DNA from: Owenia fusiformis
Taxonomy: Eukaryota > Annelida > Polychaeta > Sabellida > Oweniidae
Assembly: GCA_903813345.2 (NCBI GenBank)
Contig: CAIIXF020000001.1
Location: 12,605,915 to 12,669,914 of the forward strand
DNA: 64,000 nucleotides
Reading direction: 5' to 3'
How positions within the stretch are numbered: the stretch's first letter is position 1; every line of letters starts with the position of its first letter. Below are positions 1 to 12,000 of this stretch, piece after piece. The notes under the pieces were generated by a model that did no database searches, was not told the DNA's origin, and was given only the letters and a program-made list of their open reading frames with translations. Made by a program: the position numbers and the translations under genes.

Positions 1-187
1 GGTACACTGTACTTGTACCTGTCAGAACTATTATTTATTAGAAAATACAGCATAATTGCACCTTTTAATCTTGTATTTGTGGTTGATTAAAATTGTACCT
101 TTAACCCTATACATATTGACACTGATCATCCTGATTTGCTATAATTGTGATTCTACAAAAAGGTTGCAGATCTTTGACAGTGAAAAC
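1..187. other. 5' flank of receptor gene A
   Basis: No separate gene is seen here. The frame that is open across this stretch has no good coding signal before the ATG at 188, so I treat it as promoter/5' UTR of gene A. No clear TATA or initiator element is visible. Confidence 0.4.
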
Positions 188-3100
188 ATGAAAACAATGA
201 CTCTTTTGCTTTGTATCGGACTTATAACAATAATGGAATGTGTGATGGCATTGAACAATGGAGATGGTAGGTTTATTTTTTACATTTTGATTTTCTAAAT
301 TTAACATGAGATTTCTGATTACCATTCTAGTTGCATAGTCCTCATATCACACAACCTACGATTCATTTTTTTATTGTTTCAAATATTATATTTTATGAAA
401 GACTAATAAATATCATAATCTTAGAACCTCCATCTCCAGTCTTATAAGGTGGAGTATAGCAAATATATTTACAATGTGAAATCCTGTTTGGGTTAAAAGC
501 ATGTAAAAATGATATTACATTTTCCAAGGTTAATTCAATTCTACTAGCAGTAACTCATAACTTTTCCAGAATACAACTGTGTCCCTGGGAACTTTCATTT
601 GATCAGAAACACAGAAAACAAAAATGTCAGTAACTGCAAATCGGTTGGCTCAAATCAAGAAGAAAACTTAGATTCATGTACTAAGAGGGCCTGTGAGTGT
701 GGAGGAAATGTTATCAACTGGAAGTCGCAAGAGAATGGGTCTTATTTAGGACTATGTGATGTACGAAGGTGCTACAGAAATGATAATGGAGATGACTGGG
801 ACTTTCAGATTAGAAATGGCTCTGGTTATAAAGTCTATGCCATTCCTCGTAAGTTTTATCATTTTATCTCTAAGTAGAACATTCCTGGAAATAGACATTC
901 TATATTAATTTCATAAATATGAAGCACTACAATAATTACAACAATAACATTGAACTTTCTTTTTATTTTCCAGACCCAAACATACCTACCTGTCCAGACA
1001 GAACCAATAACAATGTAGTACATACTAAGCAGTTCATAAATAGAAGGGACATCTCAGACGGGATGTCTTCTAACTGTCTCCATCTTGCCAATAAAGATAA
1101 TTACACATTGACAAAATGCATGGACTGTGCTTGTCAAAATAAAACAGCTAATGTTATTAACTTCAGATACGAGAAAAATAATAATATTTTTCGATGCTAC
1201 TTAAAACATTGTCAAAAAAACAATATGAATGATTATAACTTTAAGTATACACCAGAATATCACGGATTTTATGTTTATGCATTATCACGTAAGTTCATCA
1301 TCAACTTTATATAATTCTTTTCGTCTAAGAAAATGAAAGGGACATTAGGAATAAATGGTATCAAGTGCAAGAAAAACATATGATCACAGAAATCTGAATT
1401 AAATGAAGTAGAATGGACTGGAATTGAAATAACTTGTGATATTTCTTCATAATGCATACACTTCTTAAATTCTTTATCTGAATTTGTATTCATGCAGTCA
1501 CCATATTAATAGGTGAATTTAAACTTTATAAAATGTTTCAACAACTAAATTCTAGTGAAACCTATTGTGAATGATGACCATGTGCCCAACACCACAGACT
1601 GTACTGCAACAACAACCATATCAACAGAAGCTATGACTTCACCGGAATATCCAACTACAAATGAACCAGAAACCAATGAACCCTCAACAAATAGTGCAAC
1701 TGAAGCAAGTACTGGTACTACAGGAGAGAGCTTGAGTTCAACATGGACAGAGTCTACTACTGCAACAAAGTCTACTCCCTCAGATATAAATTCAACTTTA
1801 ACAGGTACGGACAGCACAGTATTACAGTACAGGGTATTAACATGACACAATTTCGTAACCTTGGTACAATTTAAAAAAAAACATAATCAAACTATTTGTC
1901 ACAGGTGCAAACATTTGAGCATGGTTTTAAGAATGAATGATCAATATATTCATTATTTTAGTTATTCTAATGCGGTGTTAACATGACAAAATTCCAAAGG
2001 TATACTTTTTGTAAAAGGTGCAAACATAGTGGCTTTAACAATGAACATATAGCCACTTCTTGACTGTGGCATGAATTGATTTACTTCAATAAAATGATAA
2101 AGCCCATTCTCTTTGACATCCCTTTCAGGGATAACATCCTCTAGTGGAAGAACAACTGATCCACAACAGTCATCAACTGGTGTAGGGAGTAAGTATTCAT
2201 ATTTCACTATTTAAAGGTTTTGTTCAGCATTTTATACTGTGTGTTTCAAAGAAGAAATTGAAATTATGGCTCAACAGCATGCCAAATGAACTCAGAAGAC
2301 CATAACAGCAATGTTCCCGATATTTTTTTCTAAATTAGGAAAAATTCAAAAATTCCATTATTTTTTTACAGGGTGAGCCCAAAATATATTTATAGTTTAA
2401 GTGTAAAAATTCATTTGTTGTTAATGTAACTGTTCTCAAACTTTCAGTTTATATCATACCTTATTTGTGTTATAAAAGTTCCAAAATTAAGTGACTATGT
2501 GATACTCATCTGAATAGATATTTACATTTATATATGATTTGTGTATGTATTTTGCAGTTATAATTGCAGTTATACTGGGACTCCTTGTAATTATGATTGT
2601 CATCCTTGTTATGGTTGTCATCATCATGTACAGGTAAGTTACGATATAACATAAGACATAAATCAATATTTCAACAAAACAAACCAATACAAATGCTATA
2701 AAATACATACAAAAGGAGCCAATCAGTTAGGTTCAATGTTTTATTCAAATGGATACATCTTAAACTAATAGGAAAATCAAGTTTAGAAAAATGCCCCATA
2801 GAACTAGTCAGCAAGCTTTTGTTTTTTATTTGAGATTAAATGAAATGAATATTTTAAAATCACATTTTAACATAAAATCAACATATTTAACACATGAGTC
2901 AGAATCTGATATTTGGTATAAAGATAAGTAAACATTAATTACACCTCCAAATGTAAAAATACCAATGGGTCCCAAAGTTGCCTCCTCTAACTGACAGTAC
3001 ACAGTCAGCACAAGTAGACTGATGAGTGTACATGGGAAAGGTTAATTGCCTAAAAGATTTTGATGTTAATTCAATATCAAAATCCTCAAATTGAGAAAGC

Positions 3101-3895
3101 TAAAATCATACTTCCTTATTCATTTAATCTATGAGCAAATAGTTGACTTTTCCTCGTGTGATATGACTGTTTAACCTCAATCTTGACATTGTCAAGGGAA
3201 ACACTTTAAATTGATATACAGCAATACAAGTGTACCATTGCAGGAAACAGAAGAGGAGCCAATCAGCTACAAGTAGTGGAGGATTGGACAACAATATGAT
3301 AACTATCTCCAATGACTTATCATCAAGTGGGCCAAACACAGAACATACATACCAAAATGATCCAAGTATAATCCATAACAAAGAAGTACAGTCTGCTTCC
3401 TCTAATATGGGACTCCCAAGCTATGAGGAAGTAACTCTTGATCAATCAAATCAATACGAAAATCCAAAGAAGGCAAATTCAACAAAAACCCCAGTAAGAT
3501 TAAGTGAGCTGTATACTAAAGTTGATTTGAAGAGTAAACCAAAACATATTCAGGCCATTGATGTTGATGATCTCCCTAATGCAAATGCCATCTATCAAAA
3601 TGATGAAATGATTCAAAATTGTAGTACCTCTCAATATGAGAATCTAGCTATACCTACTAAAGGTGATCTGACAAGGGTGTCTCTAGATGCCACTCAGGCC
3701 AATGCCCCAGTGCTAGAAGATAACTCTGCTGATATAAAACAAGATGAGTACTCATTAGCATGGGAGGCAGCATCAGATGATATCAAAGTCACTGTTGGGG
3801 ACAATACAGATGAGGGTTATGATATATTAAAATTAAATAAAAATAAGAAAGAGGAACATTTTGATGATAGTTATAGCAAGGTCAAGAAGTATTAA
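188..3895 (+). CDS. Receptor A: type I membrane protein, two MANSC-like Cys-rich modules, tyrosine-rich tail
   Basis: Seven exons with consensus GT..AG borders: 188-266, 570-848, 974-1288, 1556-1804, 2129-2188, 2558-2633, 3244-3895; joined frame 569 residues. Order: signal peptide (MKTMTLLLCIGLITIMEC); Cys-rich module 1 with core SCTKRACECGGNVINW, a later CDVRRC and an end YKVYAIP; module 2 with KCMDCACQNKTANVINF, CYLKHC and YVYALS; a Thr/Ser/Pro-rich, probably O-glycosylated stalk over two exons; a TM helix (IIIAVILGLLVIMIVILVMV) followed by Arg/Lys; a tail of about 217 residues. The tail holds Y-x-N sites (YQND twice, YENP, YENL) and Y-x-x-hydrophobic sites (YEEV, YTKV, YDIL, YSKV), as expected of SH2-binding receptors. 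Introns before the TM exon are phase 1; the one after it is phase 2. The module resembles MANSC by Cys pattern (C-x3-C, N-V, C-x3-C); a PAN-like fold is the alternative. Exon structure is secure; function is inferred. Confidence 0.8.
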
Positions 3896-4657
3896 AATGA
3901 ATTATATCATTTTTGTTATCTGTAAATTGAAAGCTTCCTCAAAACGTGTATGTGTAACGCAATCGGATTGGTGTAATTATAAGTAGGTATGTAGACCAAT
4001 GATATTATAAAATATAAGCTTATATTGTGTCCCCTTGATTTTGTGATATAACATAATTCATTACGATTTATAATGTCTGGTATTATTATCACTCAGTTAA
4101 AGTAGTTGTACTTACAATTCTGAAAACATATTTTTAGTGTACCACCATGATCAACATTTTATTAGTTAATACACTATTTATCCAAACTATATTTTATTGC
4201 TGTTATTATTCATAAATGTTTATTCTTAAATACAGCATCAATCAAAATCACAATGATGCATATAACGGTGAAAAGTGAGTACAATACAAAGGCATATATG
4301 GTAGACATCCACTTGCATGGGCGTAGGACAACAGATAGTTGCAAACACACTCCATATACAAATAATTTCAAAAAATTTCCCCAGACCCCCTGAATGTCCG
4401 TTTTTTGCTTCGTTTAACTTGTGTTCTCGTTGTGACGCACTACTCATAAAAATAGCACTACGCCCATGACTTGATAACATTCAGGGAAGAGCTTAATCCA
4501 AAACTAGATAGTATGAGTTGATAAATCTCAGCTGACATTTTTAAAACTTAATTTATTAATAATACTTAAAATAAATTTCAACTGGGTTTATTTAAACACA
4601 GATTATTTGAAATACATATCCATTACAACCAACAAGGTCTAGAGTAGCTTCAGAAAA
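3896..4657. other. Intergenic region between receptor genes A and B
   Basis: This is the 3' UTR of gene A and the 5' flank of gene B. It is AT-rich with no exon-like frame. No canonical AATAAA is obvious just after the gene A stop. Open frames on the other strand here look random. Confidence 0.5.
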
Positions 4658-7600
4658 ATGGAAAGAATTGTAAAAATAGTATGTTCATTATATTTATTTC
4701 ACAAAGTGTCTCTTGCACTGATATTGTTCTCAATAAGTGTGGATTGTTCAATGCTTAATTCGGGTGAGTCAAGCAATTTATCATTTTTTCTTTCTCACTA
4801 CTTTTTTAATCTCATTGGAATTCTCTTTTAAGTTACTCTCTAATTGTGACTGATATCAATTTTACCTGATATATTCTGAGTGGTTCTATTCTTGATTTTA
4901 ATAACACACCTCATAAACATAATCTTTTTTAGACTTTACTTGCAATCCTGACAACTTTCATTTGATCAGACACATAGCAGATGACAGATACAGTGACTGT
5001 GATGAATTAGAATCAAATGATATGGACTTAGAACCATGTAAAAGAAAGGCGTGTGAGAAGCAAGGGAATGTTATCAACTGGAGACCAGGCATTCTTTCGT
5101 TATATCAATGTGAAGTTAGAAAATGTGTAAAGAATGAAAGAAATGATGACTGGAGAATTAAAATAAAAACTTCTTTGTTTAGTGGTTGGAAGATCTATAT
5201 TATTCCATGTAAGTATAAACCAAGTACTAGTACAATGCTTTACTACATTTTGTACTTGATATTATATGTTTATAACTTAAATTGGTAGTCAACAGCCCCA
5301 AATTTGTGGCATATGGTACCACAGCCCCTGTATGCACACGCTAATTACCACATAAACATTATACAAGAAAAGCAGTCCTACACACTTATTACCACATAAA
5401 CTTTTTACAGGAAAAACAGTCCTAAACACTTATTACCACATAAACTTTATACAGGAAAAACAGTTCTACACACTTAATACCGCATAAATTGTATACAGGA
5501 AAAACAGTCCTACCTTTTGTCCAAATTCAATGAAAAGTAGGACCTTTTGTAAGATTTTTGATATTCAGAATTTTCATCCAAAGATAATTGAGTTCGCAAA
5601 TTATGAAAATTGTTAAGGTTTGAATTAATTTTTTTCTCCTCTGGTACCCTTATAAGATATAGATCAAAATTAACATGAGATCTATTTTATAGATCCAAAT
5701 GCTCCTAAATGCGAAAAGTGTGAAAATTCAAAACTGCTCAAGAAACAGTTCATCAACAGGAGAAACATGATTGACAGGAAGAGATCAGACTGCCGTGATT
5801 CAGGTTTTTCAAATAGCCATAATTCAACAAGTCTGAAGCAATGTATGGTACAAGCTTGTCGTGACAATGCTAATGTATTCAACTATAGGGACCAGGAATG
5901 CCAAACAAAACGATGCAACTTTGAAAAAATTGATGGTGATTATGATCTTAAATTGGAAACTGATCCAAGAGGATTCTTGGTTTATGCTCTCACAGGTGGG
6001 TAGAATAAAAACTATACTGTACAACAAACTACATACAAATATTGATGATTTATAATTGGCAAAAAATATCCAAATATGATTAAAAATGGATATAAATTGG
6101 TACTAATTTCATTTCAGTGAACCCTCTTGTAGATAATCCTGATGCACCTACTACAATAGAAACAACAACAGGGCCTCTTACAACTCTTCAAAGCACAAAC
6201 ACAGTCACAAGAGAACCAACAACAGGGCCTCTTACAACTCTTCAAAGCACAAACACAGTCACAATAGAACCAACTGGAACTACTGTTACAAATAGAATAA
6301 AAACCACATCTCCTGAACACAGTGGAACAACATATGGTAAAACTACTACACAACCAGGTAACTGCAGTTCATAAACATTTATGCATAAACTGCAGTCATA
6401 CTCTAAAAAACTGCAGTAACTGTAATCTAATGCAGTCATGAATGGTGGTATGATTGAATAAAGTTTTCAAAATAAGATCACACTGGATTGCCATCTCAAG
6501 GGATGCTAATTGCCAATTCCAACAAGACACACAGTGATAAATATCGCACTTTGAAGAGCAAACTGACCACCATGCAATTTACCCAGCATGGCCAAAACCT
6601 AATCAGACCTTGGCACTAGTCTGCTCTTGCATCTGTAAACATTTCAAGTTGATAAGGTTAGCGGTTTTCCTGCAATTTTGATGACAAGAATTTATTTGTA
6701 GTCTTGAACTTTGGGAAGATTTAGATAACATTGTTTGTGACCTAATTTGATGACCTTCGACCTTGAAAATTTCACTTTTTCAGACCTCAGTAGGTCTTTT
6801 GTAATTAGCTGACCTAAATTTAAATCCAAAATATCAATTTAGAAAATCAAATTTTTGACCTTTTCAAGGCCACTGAAGGTCAACGAAAGGTCAAATCTGA
6901 AATCTAAGGTCAGATTTGAACTTCTGAGAACTTGTAGATGTTTTTAAAAAAAAAATTTGGTCAATTTGGAGCAATTTGAAAAATTCAAAATGGCCGCCAA
7001 ATTGAAAAATTCAAAATGGCCACCATGTAATTCAGCCAGCATACCCAAAACCTAATCAGATCTTGGTAATAGTCTGCTCTTGCATCTGTAAAAATTTCAA
7101 GTTGAACGGATAAGTGGTTTTCCTGGAATTTTGATGACAAGATTTGTTGAAAAATTCAAAATGGCCGCCACATAGTTTACCCAGCATGCCCTTTACCTAA
7201 TCAGATCTTGGTACTAGTCTGCTCTTGCATCTGTTTAAATTTCAAGTTGAACAGGTAAGCAGTTATCCTGGAAATTTGATGACAAGATTTGGTTTATGTC
7301 CCGCCCGCCCGCACGCCCAAACGCCCGCACGCCCAAACGCCCGCCCAACAGCACAAGACGACGACAATATAGCACTTTTTCAAAGTGCGATAAAAATGTT
7401 ATGCATTATGAATATGCAGAATCAATGTCTTTTCAGAGGCAGAGACAACTAGTTCTGATGCAAGTAGCACCAGTTCTTTTAATATGGCACTACCAATCAT
7501 AGTACAGGTACCATTAATATATTGTAATATAGATGACATCAATTTGAATGGAGTTCAATGTCTAAGGTATGGAATATACATCAGGATGCTATTTTTATTC

Positions 7601-8780
7601 TAAAAATTCCCTAATGATTACAACAATTAAGGAAGCAATTCTGAAATTGTAGATTTGAAAGAGCATTCTGATTGATCAGATTCCTTTATCTTAAGCTTGA
7701 GAGATATCTAGTTCTCTTCAAGTGATAGTAAAGGTAGAACCCACAATGCTGAAAAAAGAGTTTCATTGCCATTCCCTGGCCATTCGTATCATGTGTATTT
7801 TACAATTATTGCAGCAGTTGGTGTGGTATCTGGGGTGTTTGGACTAGTGATCATTATACTTCTCCTGGTCATCATCTTTATGTACAGGTCAGTATCCATA
7901 CCAAACTCAGACATTCAATATTTTCACATCCAACAATTCATTCAAAGCTTTATGATGTTCCTCACAAAGCAAGTTAATTTCCTTTCACACCATCTGGTAC
8001 ATTTATAAGTACCATAAAATAAGATAAAATTAATAACTTTCGCATCTTCACATTATGAATAAGAATGAAGAAATAAACTTACTTTGTAACAATTGCAGGA
8101 GGAACAAAGGAAGAAATGGCCCAAGTTATACAACAGAACAGATCACCAATATCTCAACCATCTCTCATGATATCCCATCAAGTGCACCTACAGTTGAGCC
8201 TGTCTACCAGAATGAAGTACATGTGTATCAAAATGAAGTAAATCAATCTGAACATGACAATATATGCAATAAGGAAGTCCCTGTAATTCCTTCTCCCACG
8301 CTTCCAACTTATGAAGAAGTAACCATGGATGATAATAAGCCAACAGAGGAAGAAATGAACCAATCCAAACCAACCACTGGTGATGTATATTCAAAGGTGG
8401 GGTTAAAGAATAAATCAGGTCAACCTAAAGACAACCGTAATGATGTCACAATTGATGGTTCCCATGTATATCAGAATGATGATATGGTACATGAAAATCA
8501 AGACAACAACAGACCCAACTTAGATATAGTATCTCCTCGATATATGAACCATGACATTATCATAGATCTACCCAAAGATGACCCAACAGCCACTGATCAG
8601 TTTCCTATGTTAGAGCTGAACTCCATTTATTCTGATAATGATGACTATTCACTGGAACATGAGATCAAACCTAATAATGAAACAAGTATAGAAATCAGAA
8701 ATGGTAATGACAAATTGAACATTACAAAAAAGAACAACTTTGAAGTGCTTGAAAATTATGGCCAGATCAAAAGATATTAA
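4658..8780 (+). CDS. Receptor B: type I membrane protein, paralogue of A
   Basis: Exons: 4658-4763 (signal peptide), 4933-5208 (Cys module 1), 5693-5995 (Cys module 2), 6118-6357 (Thr-rich stalk), TM exon 7815 or 7818 to 7887, 8099-8780 (tail); 558-559 residues. Module 1 starts DFTCNPDNFHLIR, nearly the same as gene A (NFHLIR), with CKRKACEKQGNVINW and CEVRKC. Module 2 has KQFINRR, CMVQACRDNANVFNY and CQTKRC. The TM helix is VFGLVIIILLLVIIFMYR. The tail has 11 tyrosines: YQNE twice, YQND, YMNH, TYEEV, VYSKV, DDYSLE, and an end ENYGQIKRY that parallels gene A's SYSKVKKY. Two in-frame AGs are possible for the TM exon. An extra stalk exon at 7437 (G-AG-GCA-GAG...) with a donor at 7464 would keep phase 1 and add 9 residues, but its donor is weak. 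The stalk contains an internal 54-bp duplication, and the following intron carries a transposable element. Confidence 0.78.
6165..6272 (+). repeat. In-frame 54-bp tandem duplication in the stalk of receptor B
   Basis: Two copies of a 54-bp unit (18 codons, core GPLTTLQSTNTVT) lie head to tail in the Thr-rich stalk exon. They differ by very few bases (an AGA/ATA codon difference near the unit end), so the duplication looks recent. It lengthens the mucin-like stalk without changing frame. Confidence 0.85.
6542..7392. mobile_element. TIR element of about 850 bp in receptor B intron 4
   Basis: The ends are inverted copies, TATCGCACTTTGAA and TTCAAAGTGCGATA. The interior has three degenerate copies of a roughly 130-bp block (CCTAATCAGA.CTTGG...TCTGCTCTTGCATCTGT) and stretches of GACCTT and AAAATGGCCGCC motifs, ending in a C-rich CGCCCGCACGCCC run. 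There is no transposase frame, so it is non-autonomous. Related GACCTT-rich sequence occurs near 50.45-50.8 kb. Confidence 0.6.
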
Positions 8781-8892
8781 CATATTTCAAAATATTTTAT
8801 GAGGAAATGTGACATTTGCTCAAACACTTAAGTAACTTCAAGTGGTCATTTAAAACACAAAATACAATTGTAATGTCATAATAATTAATCAT

Positions 8893-8898
8893 AATAAA
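8893..8898 (+). terminator. Candidate poly(A) signal of receptor B
   Basis: AATAAA lies 113 bases after the gene B stop codon, a normal distance for a short 3' UTR. Confidence 0.4.
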
Positions 8899-9064
8899 CT
8901 GTTTGAAAAACATAAGACTGCTAAATGTACATGTCTCTTTTTAATGTTCTATTATGACCCACTATTTTAGTCTCACCCAACAGATCGAAACAGTGGGACA
9001 AAGCTGAGCTTTGGAAAACATGATACTGTCACAGTCATATAGATGATATTATTAGGAATCAAAT

Positions 9065-12000
9065 ATGGAATTTACATATTTATTATCATTTCTGTTTTAT
9101 ATGACAGTTTATATCAAAGCTAAAGGTAAATATGAATTATTCCAGCTTCTACATCGATATACATTTGAGGTTAATCGATATTCAGTGATTGTTCATTAAA
9201 TGCCTTTTAAAAATTCATCTTGACATACAACTCTATTTAACTCAAAGATATACATCTTGGTAATAGTATTCTCAGTTTGGAGAACGAAGTTCATCAGTCT
9301 ACTGCACGTTACGCCTGCTTTGGACAATTTTGGTATTTTTACATATTGTAGATTTAAATGTCCTCTTTTGAATATCCATAATTTAATTTGGGTGATATTT
9401 CTATATTTTTCATAAAATAATTAGCACAGTACACTGATGAACTTCTTTCTCCAAATCGAAACTAGTGTTTTATTGAACCGGTCTACTGAACATTACGCCT
9501 GCTTCAAAAAATTTTGATATATTTTTACATCTTGTAGATTCAAATGTCCTCTTTTGAATATTCATAATTTAATTTGGGTGATATTTCTATATTTTTCATA
9601 AAAAATTATAGCCCAGGAGACTGTTCTCCAAACCGAGACAAGATGCATGGAGTTTACAAACAGCACATGTACATGATTAAAGGAAGAATTGATTCTAGAA
9701 ATCAAGGGTGGTATTTCAAATAACCTAATATTGTTTCTCTTTCTAGAAATTCACACTAACAATGAGGAAGAATTCCACCTTCTGAGAGCCTCTGAAGATT
9801 ATGTAACTAGTGAGTGTGACCACAAAGACAAGGTGTTTGTTAACCTCTCTCAGTGCCAACAAGAAGCCAGAGATCGAAATTGTAATGTGATCAATTGGTC
9901 CTCTAGTGATGGCAAATGTAATATAAAACACTGTACCAATCAAAGCATAGATGAAGAGTGGGACTTCAAGTTCACAAAATATACAAGTCCACTGTATGAG
10001 GTTCATAGCATAGCATGTGAGTATAAAATTAGAATCCACTGCATATATTTTTTATACAATTCGTGTATGTGATGTGTTTAAAACAATTTGTTAAGGGTGT
10101 TATTTTTGAACAATTGAAACATAAATCTCACTAATCTTATGGTAGTTTTTTAAATAGTTGTTCATATCTGGCTAAAAAACTAATTCATGAAACTGTTACA
10201 GCAGTTAAATAATTGGCTGTTTCAAATGGTTTAAATAACATTATGGTAAGAAAAACTTGCCTTTAAATACATTTGAGTATAATGTCATACTTCTAACAGA
10301 TTTCAAAATTAACGAAAATTTCTGTTTTCTCAATTCTTGTACATGGCCTCTGGGGTTAAGGCCTAATATCAAGGGAACATAATTATGTGTATGAAGAAAA
10401 TGTGTTCACTTTGAATGGACAGATACTTTATATGGATGCTTTGGACAGACTGAAAGAAAGCTTCACTACATTGAACTTCTTTGTTGGGATGAGAAAAGTG
10501 GGACTCAAAGGTTTGACTCCAAGGATAGAGGGTGCAACAAAAATAAGTACATTGGCATTAACATGCAAAATGTCACCACCTGCTATTTGTTACAAACACC
10601 ATTTGTTACAGATGCCAAACAGGATCCACTAAAAGTTGGAGAATATAACAATATGCCCCCACTTCTGGTGGACATAACAACTAATAATGATGATTTGTAC
10701 TATATACAGCACTATGATACTCATGTTACTTGCAAATTAATACTTATGTTTATGTTCAATTTTAGATCCCTCTACCCCTATATGTAAAGGCAATGTATTT
10801 GTCAATCGGAAGACATACAATGATAATAATACTTCTGTTACATCTGAATGTCCTGATGAAGGAGTACAGGAGAAACCTTTCAATCTACATCAATGCATGT
10901 CCAGTGCATGTAGTCAGGGTGCCAATGTGTTCATATACAGTTCAAGCACCCGTTTCTGCCAACCTAAGCGGTGCAACACCAAAGCTGATGGTATGTACAA
11001 CTTGCAGGTTGCAAACATTGATAATGATGATGGAAACCAGAGAGGATATGACATCTATGCTTTATCAGGTATAAAACTTTTTAGGCATTTTTATTTTGAT
11101 ATTTCAACCATCTGAAAACATTTATCATAAGGGAGTAATGCATTGAGAAATATCAGCCAGGCCTCTTTTACCCCAAAAGGACAAGTTCCCTTATGATGAT
11201 TACATTACATTGAACACATTTACTTTATCCCTGATAGCAACACCTGTGCCTTGGACCACAGAGGGAACAACCATGGGTTTTCAAGAGAATGAACCTACCA
11301 CCAGTCCAACAGAGGATATATCTAAAGCCCCACATGGATCTGATATTACATCAGGTATGTACTGTGACACCTATACTGTATGAGTGGTATCTAATCCGAG
11401 CACTTAATTTGCCAAATGGCCAATACTAACTTTTTTAGAATTTTCATTTTCCGACTCGGCAAGACTGTAAAACATACCTTATTCGCACATTGGTTATTCA
11501 TGGATTGTCCATCTTAAACTAATTAAATTCATGTCATGACAAATTCGCGTCTCGGATTGGTCCTGTATACAACATGTTATTTCATGTATAGTAACCTTGA
11601 CCCTGAACAAATAGAGAACAAGGTAAAAAGCTAATTTTGAATAAAAATCAGTTTTCAGAGATTGTTATTTCAGAACCAGTAAAATACACTACATCGGAGA
11701 TGACAATATTTTCTTCCAAAGAGCCGAACATTTCTGCCAAGATAACAAATTCACAATACACTTGGTTCGGAGACAGCAACACTGACTGTATGTATTTATT
11801 CAGACATTTATATTACTTTAAAAGAAACCCCTTCCATTCATTTACACTGCCAATTAACTTAGGGGCACTTTAATACCTTTTTGCTTTACTGAATATGGCA
11901 TTATCTTCCCTAGTATTTTTACAAGACACGATGCTTCAATACCAATCCAATGTATAGACCCTACTCATAGGTACCTTAACAGAGATTGTCTTGCACCAAA

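Noticed and set aside
1545-1850. Minus-strand open frame opposite the receptor A stalk
   Set aside because: Shadow of the Thr-rich stalk exon; the plus strand has consensus splice sites and phase agreement. The same holds for minus-strand frames opposite the other receptor exons and plus-strand frames opposite vigilin exons.
188-11787. Immunoglobulin, EGF or lectin domains in the receptors
   Set aside because: No Ig C..W..C spacing, no EGF six-Cys pattern, no lectin WND/QPD motif. The Cys pattern fits MANSC or PAN-like better.
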